From Panacagrimonas sp052387695 (lineage in GTDB: Bacteria > Pseudomonadota > Gammaproteobacteria > Nevskiales > Nevskiaceae), in assembly GCA_052387695.1 (NCBI GenBank), contig JBQTIX010000126.1, positions 1 through 57,789 of the forward strand: a stretch of DNA of 57,789 nucleotides, written 5' to 3'. How positions within the stretch are numbered: the first letter of the stretch is position 1; each line of letters starts with the position of its first letter. The position numbers were made by a program, and so were the translations under genes. This document shows, piece by piece, positions 24,785-31,454 of the stretch. The notes beneath the pieces were generated by a model that made no database searches, was not told the DNA's origin, and saw only the letters and a program-made list of their open reading frames with translations.

Positions 24785-26614
24785 ATGCGGCCGTGCCGGC
24801 ACTGGCGGACGGGCTTGGCTCTCGCGCTGACCGGCTGGGTGCAGGCTGGCCCGGCCATCGAGCTGGCGCCCGGCATGGAGCCGATACAAATCGTGCAGGT
24901 CCAGGTGTTGGCGGACGCCGCGGAAACGCCTCCCGCCGATGCCGCCCCCTGGCAAGCCACCGCTCTGCCCGACCGCTGGTCCCGGTCGCGCCCTGGCTAT
25001 GGGGGAACGGTCTGGTACCGCGTCGTCGCGCGGTTCGAAAAACCTCCGGTTGAGCCCTGGGCCTTGATGCTGCCCAAGGTGTCGATGAACGCCGATCTCT
25101 GGGTCAACGGCGTACTGATGGGCAGGATCGGGCGCATGGACGAACCGTTCACCCGGCACTGGAATACGCCCCTGCTGTTTCAGACTCCCCAGACCGCCTG
25201 GCGGGCAGGGGACAACCTGGTGCAGGTACGCGTCAAGGCCCATGCAGACTCCGATGGCGGCTTGGGCCGGATCTTGATCGGCCCGGCTCAACCGATAGCG
25301 GAAATTTTTCGGGTCCGCGTTTTCTGGCAGTCCACGCTGGTGTCCATCGCCAACATCTCGATCTTCGCGCTCAGCCTGTTTTTCGTGTTCGTCTGGGTAC
25401 GCAGGCGGCAGGAGGTGCACTACGGCTACTTCGCGTTTGGCACTTTTTTCTGGGGCATCGCCAACACCAACATGGTGCTGACCGACCCGCCGCTTTCGGA
25501 CCCAGCGTGGGAATGGCTGGCGCATGTGGCGATCATCTGGGCCTTCCTGCTGCTGGCTTTGTTTGGCCTGCGCTTTGCCCGCAGGCGCCTGGTGCGTCTG
25601 GAACTGGGCACTCTTGTCTTTGCGCTGATGGTCGCTCTGCTTTCGGCGCTGATTCCCGAGTCCTGGCGTCGGTGGACCCATGCAGCGCTATTGTTGCCGG
25701 TGTTTGCGCTGGGCATCTGGGCTATGGTGGTAGTGGCAAAAAGCCTGGGCTCGCGGCCCTATTACGATTACCTGTTGTTCGCCGCTGCCGCCGCCATCAC
25801 CGTGGGGATTGGCGCGCACGACTGGTTGCAGAGAGGGGGCTATCTGCCCTACGAGCATCCCTATGCCCTGCCTTTCATGGCGCCAGTGCTGCTGGGCACC
25901 ATGGCCTGGCTGGTGGCGGGTGAGTTTGCGCGCGCGCAGCGCGGCCTGGCGCAACTCAACCAGGAGTTGGGCGCCAGAGTCGAGGAGCGCGAAAAGCAGT
26001 TGCGCGATTCGTACGCGCGGCTCGGTGAGAGCGAACGCGAACGCGCCGTGGTGGCCGAGCGCGCACGCATCCTGCGCGACATGCACGACGGTGTCGGCGC
26101 TCACCTGTCGGCCGCCATCCGCCAGATCGAAGCCGGTGGCGCTTCATCGGTGGAAGTCGCGCAGACGTTGCGCGACTCGCTCGACCAGCTCAAGCTGTCG
26201 GTCGACGCCATGACCCTGCCGTCCGGCGACGTCAACGCCCTGCTGGCCTCCATGCGCTACCGGCTACAGCCGCGCATCCAGGCCGCCGACCTGAATCTCG
26301 AATGGGACGTGGACGCCTTGCCGACCTGGCAAAGCGACAGCAGCACCGCGATGCGGCATTTGCAGTACATGCTGTTCGAGATGTTCTCGAATGCCTTGCA
26401 GCATGCCCACGCCCGCACGCTGCAGCTCAGTGCGCATGCGGAGGCCGGCGCCAGCATCGTGATCGCGCTGAGCGACGACGGACAGGGGTTCCAGGTTCCA
26501 CCGGAGCAGGCGCTGCGCAGCCTGCGCGAACGGGCTCGTCTGGTGGGTGCCGAGCTGTCGATCGATACCGGAGCGGCAGGAAGCTGCGTGCGCATGGTGT
26601 TGCCGTTTTCCTAG
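24785..26614 (+). CDS. 7TM sensor histidine kinase (HisKA_3 type)
   Basis: A 609-residue membrane kinase. Residues 1-22 are a signal peptide, about 25-180 a periplasmic beta-sandwich sensor (WYRVVARFEKPPVEPWALML, NADLWVNGVLMG) like those of 7TM-DISM receptors, and about 185-385 seven hydrophobic helices. A coiled coil follows, then the dimerisation helix with the phospho-acceptor histidine in LRDMHDGVGAHLSAAIRQIE, and an ATPase domain with the N-box FEMFSNALQHAHA and a G-box DDGQGF. Its partner is the response regulator encoded immediately upstream. Carbohydrate or sugar-derivative sensing is typical of this sensor type, but the signal is not known. Confidence 0.9.
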   Translation: MRPCRHWRTGLALALTGWVQAGPAIELAPGMEPIQIVQVQVLADAAETPPADAAPWQATALPDRWSRSRPGYGGTVWYRVVARFEKPPVEPWALMLPKVSMNADLWVNGVLMGRIGRMDEPFTRHWNTPLLFQTPQTAWRAGDNLVQVRVKAHADSDGGLGRILIGPAQPIAEIFRVRVFWQSTLVSIANISIFALSLFFVFVWVRRRQEVHYGYFAFGTFFWGIANTNMVLTDPPLSDPAWEWLAHVAIIWAFLLLALFGLRFARRRLVRLELGTLVFALMVALLSALIPESWRRWTHAALLLPVFALGIWAMVVVAKSLGSRPYYDYLLFAAAAAITVGIGAHDWLQRGGYLPYEHPYALPFMAPVLLGTMAWLVAGEFARAQRGLAQLNQELGARVEEREKQLRDSYARLGESERERAVVAERARILRDMHDGVGAHLSAAIRQIEAGGASSVEVAQTLRDSLDQLKLSVDAMTLPSGDVNALLASMRYRLQPRIQAADLNLEWDVDALPTWQSDSSTAMRHLQYMLFEMFSNALQHAHARTLQLSAHAEAGASIVIALSDDGQGFQVPPEQALRSLRERARLVGAELSIDTGAAGSCVRMVLPFS

Positions 26615-26666
26615 CCCGCGAACCGCTTTCCCCAATCAAGGATCACGCGACACCTTGGCCTGGAAT

Positions 26667-26732
26667 GGTGGATGCGCTTGGCTTGTCCACGCACCGGCGT
26701 TGCGTAGGGCGGATAAGCAAAGCGCATCCACC
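26667..26732. repeat. Intergenic hairpin repeat (GGTGGATGCGCTT type)
   Basis: A 13-bp stem (GGTGGATGCGCTT, 26667-26679, with AAGCGCATCCACC, 26720-26732) enclosing a GTAGGGCGGATAAGC stretch. It is of a repeat type common between genes in gammaproteobacteria. It lies in the 26615-26918 gap after the kinase, which otherwise holds only the promoter elements listed next. Confidence 0.6.
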
Positions 26733-26756
26733 GGGGCCGGCCGACAGCACCTGCAG

Positions 26757-26807
26757 TGTGACGCAAGTCACAAAACCAGCTGCAACCTCCCGAATACATG
26801 GGATACC
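26757..26807 (+). promoter_or_regulatory. CRP-type site plus ATGGGATACC motif before 124-residue gene 1
   Basis: TGTGACGCAAGTCACA (26757-26772) is an exact TGTGA-N6-TCACA site. Twenty-five bases lie between it and ATGGGATACC (26798-26807). The paralogous gene at 30743 has the same layout with identical spacing, so this is probably the functional promoter. Confidence 0.6.
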
Positions 26808-26918
26808 GGTACCCCGAAATCGGTCGTAATCTGTGGACGGATCAGCAAAGCGGGTATCGGCGCCTCAATCACACCGATCAACAGGTGCCACGGGAACGTA
26901 TCGGACGGAAGACAGGAC

Positions 26919-27293
26919 ATGAACACACCCCGACAGATCGGCGATTTTTCATTCAAGGCGAGCACGTTCACCTGCACGCCCGTTCTGGCCGGCGGCGTGC
27001 TGGTACAGGCCAATTTCGAAGGCACCGCGACCGGTTTCGGCATGACGCTGGGCACCATGACGGTGTCCCGCTCCGGACAGAATTGCGCCGCCTGGACCTG
27101 GTGCGCCACCAATTTTCCCGATATCGGCGCGGGCGTCACCGGCACCGGTCAGGGAACGCTCAGCGACCTCGGCGCGAATCGCTGGCGCACCCAGGGACTG
27201 TTGACCCTCTCCGACGGACGCGCCTCCGTCGTCGACGGCGAACTCGATCTGGCGACACGTTCCTGGAACGGCCGCCTGTTCGAACGAGGCTGA
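26919..27293 (+). CDS. Hypothetical protein, paralogue 1 of a 124-residue family
   Basis: A 124-residue protein without signal peptide or membrane helix. It is beta-rich, with QIGDFSFKASTFTCTPVL at the start, FEGTATGFGMTLGT, an AAWTWCATNFPD stretch and a conserved end (RWRTQGLLTLSDGRASVVDG, then RSWNGRLFERG). The gene at 30743 encodes a protein of the same length that aligns end to end, about half identical by eye. I recognise no family. A single lipocalin-like or jelly-roll beta domain is conceivable. The ATG is preceded by a GGA-rich stretch, and the CRP-type site lies about 150 bases upstream. A truncated regulator gene starts 7 bases downstream. Confidence 0.7.
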   Translation: MNTPRQIGDFSFKASTFTCTPVLAGGVLVQANFEGTATGFGMTLGTMTVSRSGQNCAAWTWCATNFPDIGAGVTGTGQGTLSDLGANRWRTQGLLTLSDGRASVVDGELDLATRSWNGRLFERG

Positions 27294-27300
27294 GTGCCCC

Positions 27301-27897
27301 GTGCTCAACTCTCATCAAGCGGGGGCCGGAGCCCTGGCGCAGAACCTGGCAACGGGAAAGGTGCCGGCGCGGCGCTGGCGATTTGGCGGCGTCGAGCTCG
27401 ACGAGCGCAGCCTGATCCTGAACGTCGATGGCCGCACCGTCGAGATCGAACCCAAACCCCTGCGGGTGCTGCTGCACCTGCTCGATCGGGCCGGAGAGGT
27501 CGTCACCAAGGACGCGCTGATGCGGGCGGTCTGGCCCGGCCGTATCATCACCGACGCTGCGCTCGCCAAGTCCGTCGCGCGCCTGCGCGACGCCATCGGC
27601 GACCGGGACCAGGCCTTCATCCGCACGCACCACGGTTTCGGCTACCAGATGGTCGCGCCGATCAGCGTCGAAGTCCTCGAACGCCAATCCCCTGCGCCGC
27701 CGACGCCCAGGGTTCTGTTGCGCGAAGACCCCGGTCCGGCGGCGATCCGCCCGCCGTTACGGCGCGACACCGAACGCCGCCTGCTGACGGTCCTGTTCTG
27801 CGGTCTGGTCGGCCATCCCGCCGCCGCCCATCCGCATCGGCGCCCGCACCGGGTCCGTCGGCGTCGGCCACAACAGTCCGGGCTGCTGGCGGAGTAG
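27301..27897 (+). pseudogene. Truncated winged-helix regulator fused to a class III cyclase remnant
   Basis: A GTG-started frame of 198 residues. Residues about 25-120 are an intact OmpR/CadC-type winged helix (FGGVELDERSLILNVDGRTV, DALMRAVWPGRIITDAALAK, THHGFGYQMV). After a Pro-rich linker, RRLLTVLFCGLVG is the opening strand of an adenylate/guanylate cyclase domain, with Gly where the metal-binding Asp is normally found. After that the sequence becomes Arg/His/Pro-rich nonsense and stops. In relatives a full cyclase domain and a TPR region follow. The gene has therefore lost most of its 3' part; the DNA-binding domain could still be made. Confidence 0.7.
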
Positions 27898-27924
27898 CGC
27901 CGTGGGCGTGAATCAGGAATTCCC

Positions 27925-28137
27925 GTGGATCGCGGCACCGAGGCGACGCCGCTGGTGGTCGATGGCGTGATGTACACCACGGGCGCATACAGCATCATCT
28001 ACGCGCTGAATCCAAAGAGCGGCGCACTGATCTGGAAATACGACCCGCAAGTGCCGCGAGCCAAGGCCGGCAAGGTCTACGTCGGCACCATCGACGGCCG
28101 GCTGATCGCAATCAACGCGAAGGACGGCAGTCTGTAG
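27925..28137 (+). pseudogene. PQQ-dependent alcohol dehydrogenase remnant
   Basis: A 70-residue frame matching the N-terminal propeller region of quinoprotein alcohol dehydrogenases (EATPLVVDGVMYTTGAYS, IYALNPKSGALIWKYDPQVP, then KVYVGTIDGRLIAINAKDG). Between DPQVP and KVYVG about 20-30 residues that carry the disulfide region in the family are missing, and both ends of the gene are gone. The TAG stop is supplied by the GTAG foot of a following REP. It is a decayed fragment and cannot encode an enzyme. Confidence 0.75.
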
Positions 28138-28222
28138 GCTGGGATGAAGCGAAGCGAATCCCAGCGGTGCGCTCAGTCGACGACCTGACCCTGTTGGGTT
28201 TCGCTATCGCTTCGACCCAGCC
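28134..28222. repeat. GTAGGCTGGG-type REP
   Basis: GTAGGCTGGGATGAAGCGAA, then AATCCCAGCG, then GGGTTTCGCTATCGCTTCGA ending CCCAGCC. Family also seen at 30464-30540 and 41664-41745. The GTAG supplies the stop of the preceding remnant. Confidence 0.7.
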
Positions 28223-28246
28223 TTCGAGTTGCGAATTCTGGAGGAA

Positions 28247-28857
28247 TTGAAGATCACGAACACCTGCGAGCAGAACAAGACCCTGGCGCGACGTTTGGAG
28301 CAAGCCTTGAACGCGCGTCAGCTCGATGTTCTCGACGACATCATGGCCCCGAACGTCGTGCGCCACTGTCAGGCCACGCCAGCGGTCGACGTGCGAAACC
28401 GCGAGCAGTTCAAGGCTTTCATGCGACAGGATACGGCGGTGTTTCCGGACTCCGTTCATACCTTCACGCAAATCCTCGCGGAGGGCGACTGGGTATCCGT
28501 GTGGGCCAAGTACGAGGGCACGCAACACCGACAGATGGGGCCGTTTCCGCCTTCGGGAAAGAAGGTTATTGATCCGGCCACAATCGAGTTGAACTCGATG
28601 ATGCAAACGCAGGTCGGCGTGGCCGGATCAATAACCCAACATGGCTCTGTGTTATCGAGGCGGCCAGCGCCAACCTCGTCGATCGATGGGACCTCTGCCC
28701 GCGCGCGCATTTTCAAGTGCATAGTGGCCGCCTCAACAACTTCGATTTTGCGATGCTCATGCGGGTGGAGAGCGACCTGATCGCGGAGTGGTGGTTGACC
28801 TGGGACAACATCGCGATTCTCACGCAACTCGGTCATTTCCCGGCCGCTCCCGGTTGA
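28247..28857 (+). pseudogene. SnoaL-like protein gene interrupted by a repeat element
   Basis: The 5' part (to about 28563) encodes a SnoaL-like ester cyclase/NTF2-fold start: ARRLEQALNARQLDVLDDIM, PNVVRHC and DWVSVWAKYEGTQHRQMGPF with PPSGKK. The 176-bp two-hairpin element follows. After it, in a different frame, the gene resumes as NFDFAMLMRVESDLIAEWWL followed by TWDNIAILTQLGHFP, and stops with TGA at 28855. Together the pieces make a full-length SnoaL-like protein of about 145 residues. The start is uncertain, since only TTG codons (28229, 28247) and no ATG precede the fold. Confidence 0.85.
28564..28739. mobile_element. Two-hairpin 176-bp repeat element, copy 2, inserted in a SnoaL-like gene
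   Basis: Same length and layout as copy 1 at 18803. Hairpin 1 arms are 28564-28582 and 28618-28636 (one mismatch); hairpin 2 arms are 28652-28665 and 28726-28739 (with mismatches). It interrupts an otherwise readable coding sequence, which shows that it was inserted here. It carries no protein of its own, so it is non-autonomous. No clear target duplication is visible. Confidence 0.75.
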
Positions 28858-28876
28858 TCTTCGCGCGGACCAAGAC

Positions 28877-29071
28877 ATGTCCGAACCCAAGCGCCAGGCT
28901 CTGATGCTGGATCTGCCGCAATCGCGCAGTGGAATGGCCGGCTTCATCAACCGTTACCTGCAACGCCTGCAGGCTTGCGCCGTTGACGACTCCAACGTGG
29001 CCAACGCCTTTTTGCGCGTGACCGATCTGTTCGATGCGCCGGCCGCGCTGCTGCGGCCGGCGATTGCGTAG
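28877..29071 (+). pseudogene. C-terminal fragment of an FAD-dependent monooxygenase
   Basis: A 64-residue frame starting MSEPKRQALM. Its second half (VANAFLRVTDLFDAPAALLR) matches, as far as I recognise it, the C-terminal helix of FAD-dependent oxidoreductases of the polyprenyl-hydroxylase/halogenase type, where the preceding 350 residues with the FAD-binding motifs would be expected. None of them is present. It is a short remnant within the gene graveyard. Confidence 0.5.
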
Positions 29072-29191
29072 CGAGTTCTTCGCGGGCCGCGAGAGGCTTC
29101 GGCTCCGACAGGATCAGGCAACTCAGCGATTTTGGCTTCAAGCAGAGACCCGTGATTCGTAACACCAGCCTCGGGAGAATCGAAATGACGG

Positions 29192-29362
29192 GTAGTGCAT
29201 CAGTTTGAATTCCAGCACCCCGTTCGGCCCGAGTAGCGCCGGCCCGTTCGTCCCGAGTAGCCGCGCAGCGGGCGTATCGAGGGCACGCCCGGCACCTCGA
29301 TACGCGGCATTGCTGCGCAATGGCGCTACTCGGTGCGAACGGATTTCAAACTGATGCACTAC
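29192..29362. repeat. Large inverted repeat with GTAGTGCATCAG ends, copy A
   Basis: An 171-bp palindromic unit. Ends are GTAGTGCATCAGTTTGAA and its exact complement TTCAAACTGATGCACTAC. Inside are CCGAGTAGC / GCTACTCGG arms and the ATACGCGGCATTGCTGCGCA core. Copies B (33899), C (34070) and D (47145, left end missing) are in the same window. Confidence 0.85.
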
Positions 29363-29689
29363 CAAATAGCGAAGTCTGTGGACACCAAACATTGCTTCGA
29401 CGTCATCATCGTCGGCGCCGGCTTTGCCGGCCTCTACAGGCTGCACCGCATGCGCCAGCAGGGTCTGAAGTGCCGCGTGCGCTGGCTCACACGGGCCTGC
29501 GGGATTCCACCGAGATCTGGCCCGCCGCGAAACGCCCTGCTGCTTCTTCGTTCCGATCGAGAGGCCACGACGCGTGTGCTTCGGAAGGTTCTTGAGTGGC
29601 CGTTCGAGAGAATCGTCGTGGCGCATGGCACCTCTGTTGAAGTCGGTGCTCGCGAAGCGTTCCGCAAAGCCTTCTCCGAGTTTCTCTAA
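29354..29689 (+). pseudogene. Chimeric remnant: flavin monooxygenase N-terminus joined to a hydrolase C-terminus
   Basis: The frame begins in the repeat and encodes VDTKHCFDVIIVGAGFAGLY followed by RLHRMRQQGL, the GxGxxG FAD-binding start of a Baeyer-Villiger-type monooxygenase. This breaks off after about 35 residues. A poorly recognisable stretch follows, then RVLRKVLEWPFERIVVAHGT ending EAFRKAFSEFL, which resembles the C-terminus of DUF4336/metallo-hydrolase proteins. Two unrelated gene ends have thus been joined by deletion. No function is expected. Confidence 0.65.
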
Positions 29690-29698
29690 CAGTCCGAG

Positions 29699-30085
29699 CT
29701 ACCGCGACTTGGGCGAGACAACCCGAGCCCCAAACCCGGCGAGTGTCCGATCGATGCTGAGCAACTGGTACCCGCCATGCCGCGCTTGTGCGTACAGCAG
29801 ACGATCGAACGGATCGCCATGGGTCTGACGCAGCTCGCAGGAAACGAGCAGCGCTTCCATCTGGATGGTCAGGGGACGCAGGCCGTTGGCAAGTGCCTGC
29901 TCGGCCAGGCGTCTCGGCTGGACGGCGATCCTGCCCTTGCGCCATTTCAGACCCAGTTCCCAGATCGAGGCTTCTGAAAACCACACGCCCTCGGCGTCGG
30001 CAATGACGGAGCGCGCGGCGTCGTCCAGTTGCGCTGCGTCGGTGAGCAGCCAGATCAGGCAGTGTGTATCCAGCAGCAACTTCAC
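29699..30085 (-). CDS. PIN-domain toxin, VapC family
   Basis: A 128-residue PIN-domain ribonuclease. It starts KLLLDTHCLIWLLTD with the first catalytic Asp, has EASIWELGLKWRKGRI with the conserved Glu, and DPFDRLLYAQARHGGYQLLS with the C-terminal acidic residues followed by ID. VapC-like toxins cleave tRNA or rRNA and are neutralised by the adjacent antitoxin. The GTG start overlaps the antitoxin stop as GTGA, the usual coupling of toxin to antitoxin translation. The surrounding genes are decayed while this pair is intact, as expected for an addictive module. Confidence 0.9.
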   Translation of the reverse strand: MKLLLDTHCLIWLLTDAAQLDDAARSVIADAEGVWFSEASIWELGLKWRKGRIAVQPRRLAEQALANGLRPLTIQMEALLVSCELRQTHGDPFDRLLYAQARHGGYQLLSIDRTLAGFGARVVSPKSR

Positions 30086-30324
30086 GGCGCCAGCAGATCG
30101 TCGTCGGTCAAGGGTGCGTGGAAGTCTGCAGAGAGCTTGAGTTTGGCAGGCTTGATGCCGCCAAAGCGCACGCCACTGCGCGTGCCCGTTGCCGCGGCAA
30201 TAGGCATGAGGCGTGCAATCGGTCTGCCGGCACGTGCGATCAACACCTCTTCGCCAGCCTGAGCCTTGTCGAGCAGCGCCGACAGCCGGGCCTTGGCTTC
30301 GTAAATGTTCACCAGCATGAGCAT
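30082..30324 (-). CDS. Phd/YefM-family antitoxin
   Basis: An 80-residue antitoxin. The N-terminal DNA-binding Phd fold is seen in VNIYEAKARLSALLDKAQAG and EEVLIARAGRPIARLMPI, and the C-terminal tail (SADFHAPLTDDDLL) would wrap the PIN toxin. Two in-frame ATGs (30324 and 30318) precede the conserved part; the first is used. Phd-type antitoxins repress their own operon; inverted GGTCA / TGACC half sites about 20 bases upstream (30336-30359) could be the operator, but this is weak. Confidence 0.9.
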   Translation of the reverse strand: MLMLVNIYEAKARLSALLDKAQAGEEVLIARAGRPIARLMPIAAATGTRSGVRFGGIKPAKLKLSADFHAPLTDDDLLAP

Positions 30325-30463
30325 CTCTATCGAGGTTGGTCAAAGTCTAGCAGTCCTGACCAGATCTGCGATTTCCAGACGGCGCGTCGTCGCGGCCAGG
30401 CCGCAGGATGGGGGCGTTTGGCCCCGTCGGGACACGACTCAACGTCATGTCCTGATAAGCCAT

Positions 30464-30540
30464 ACGCCGGAGCGAATCCCAGCAGGGCTCGGTCGACGAC
30501 CCGACCTGCCGGGTTTCGCTATCGCTTCAACCCAGCCTAC
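30464..30540. repeat. GTAGGCTGGG-type REP, partial copy
   Basis: Ends with GGTTTCGCTATCGCTTCAAC then CCAGCCTAC and contains GCGAATCCCAGC, in the same order as 28134-28222. It lies in the 30325-30742 gap; apart from this and the promoter elements at 30592 that gap shows nothing recognisable. Confidence 0.6.
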
Positions 30541-30591
30541 GTCTGCAATTCGGTGGCTCCCGGCGCCCCCCTGCCAATGCCTCATCCCGAC

Positions 30592-30642
30592 TGCGAACTG
30601 CGTCACACAAACGCCCGCAGCCTCACCAATTTATGGGATACC
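30592..30642 (+). promoter_or_regulatory. CRP-type site plus ATGGGATACC motif before 124-residue gene 2
   Basis: TGCGAACTGCGTCACA (30592-30607) matches TGTGA-N6-TCACA except for one base. ATGGGATACC follows at 30633-30642, again with 25 bases between. GCAGCCTCACCAAT in the spacer resembles GCAACCTCCCGAAT before gene 1. This is the same promoter layout as at 26757. Confidence 0.6.
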
Positions 30643-30742
30643 CAGCGCATGAACCCGCGCGTAGATTCGAGCGGGCTCGATCACCGGATCACGCAAGGTC
30701 GAGACGATTCACCCACCCATCGACACCCGTAGGAGAACCATC

Positions 30743-31117
30743 ATGGCAACCGCAAAGCAGATCGGCGAGTTTTCGCTGAAGGGCATCACGATGACGTTTT
30801 CACCCGGCCCGGCCGCGAGCACGCTCGTGCAGGTCAATCTCGAGGGCACCGCCACCGGATTCGACTTCACGGCCGGCACCTTCACCGCGTGCAGTGCCGG
30901 ACAGAAAGCCGGCACCTGGACCTGGTGTGCCGCGAGCTACCCGGACAGCGGCGACAGCGTCACCGGCCGCGGCGAGGGAGTCTTCAGCACCGCCGGTGCG
31001 AACCGCTGGCGCACGCAGGGAATCCTGACGATCTCCGACGGACGCTCCTGCGTGCTCGACGGCGAACTCGAGCTGGCGTCGCGCTCCTGGAACGGCCGCA
31101 TGTTCGAGCGCAGTTGA
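30743..31117 (+). CDS. Hypothetical protein, paralogue 2 of a 124-residue family
   Basis: A 124-residue protein aligning over its full length with the product of 26919. Shared blocks are QIGEFSLKG, LEGTATGFDFTAGT, TWTWCA, GANRWRTQGILTISDGRS and RSWNGRMFER. No signal peptide, membrane helix or known domain is visible. The first half varies more than the second, so the second half probably forms the conserved core. AGGAG lies 8 bases before the ATG. The matching promoter region suggests both genes answer to the same signal. About 3.4 kb of mostly decayed genes lies between the two. Confidence 0.75.
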   Translation: MATAKQIGEFSLKGITMTFSPGPAASTLVQVNLEGTATGFDFTAGTFTACSAGQKAGTWTWCAASYPDSGDSVTGRGEGVFSTAGANRWRTQGILTISDGRSCVLDGELELASRSWNGRMFERS

Positions 31118-31151
31118 GGCATGCACGTAGCACCGTAGGGCCGGTCAGTGG

Positions 31152-31207
31152 CGGTTTCGCCTACGGCGGATCGATATCGAGTCGATCCGCCGCTTGTAGC
31201 GAAACCG
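31152..31207. repeat. Nested hairpin after 124-residue gene 2
   Basis: Outer arms CGGTTTCGC / GCGAAACCG (31152-31160 and 31199-31207) and inner arms GGCGGATCGA / TCGATCCGCC (31165-31174 and 31182-31191). It may act as a terminator although no T-run follows, or may be a single REP. The rest of the gap to 31454 shows no gene. Confidence 0.5.
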
Positions 31208-31454
31208 TCGCGTGACCCGCCGTGCGCCAAGGTCTCGCGCGGGGCCAGGCATTGCGGCTCGACACTTTGGACGAACAGGCGCGCCGGACCTCGTTCGGGC
31301 GGGGCAAGTCCTGAGTTTCGAGATCGGCGGGAACTGTTTTTTTGCGCAACATCGTTGTCACTGAATGTCATCGCAAGCGTCACACGGATCGACTCATTCG
31401 GTAACTGAGCGTTCCTATCCTCTCGCGCTTCCGCAGTACTACCGAGGGGATCCC

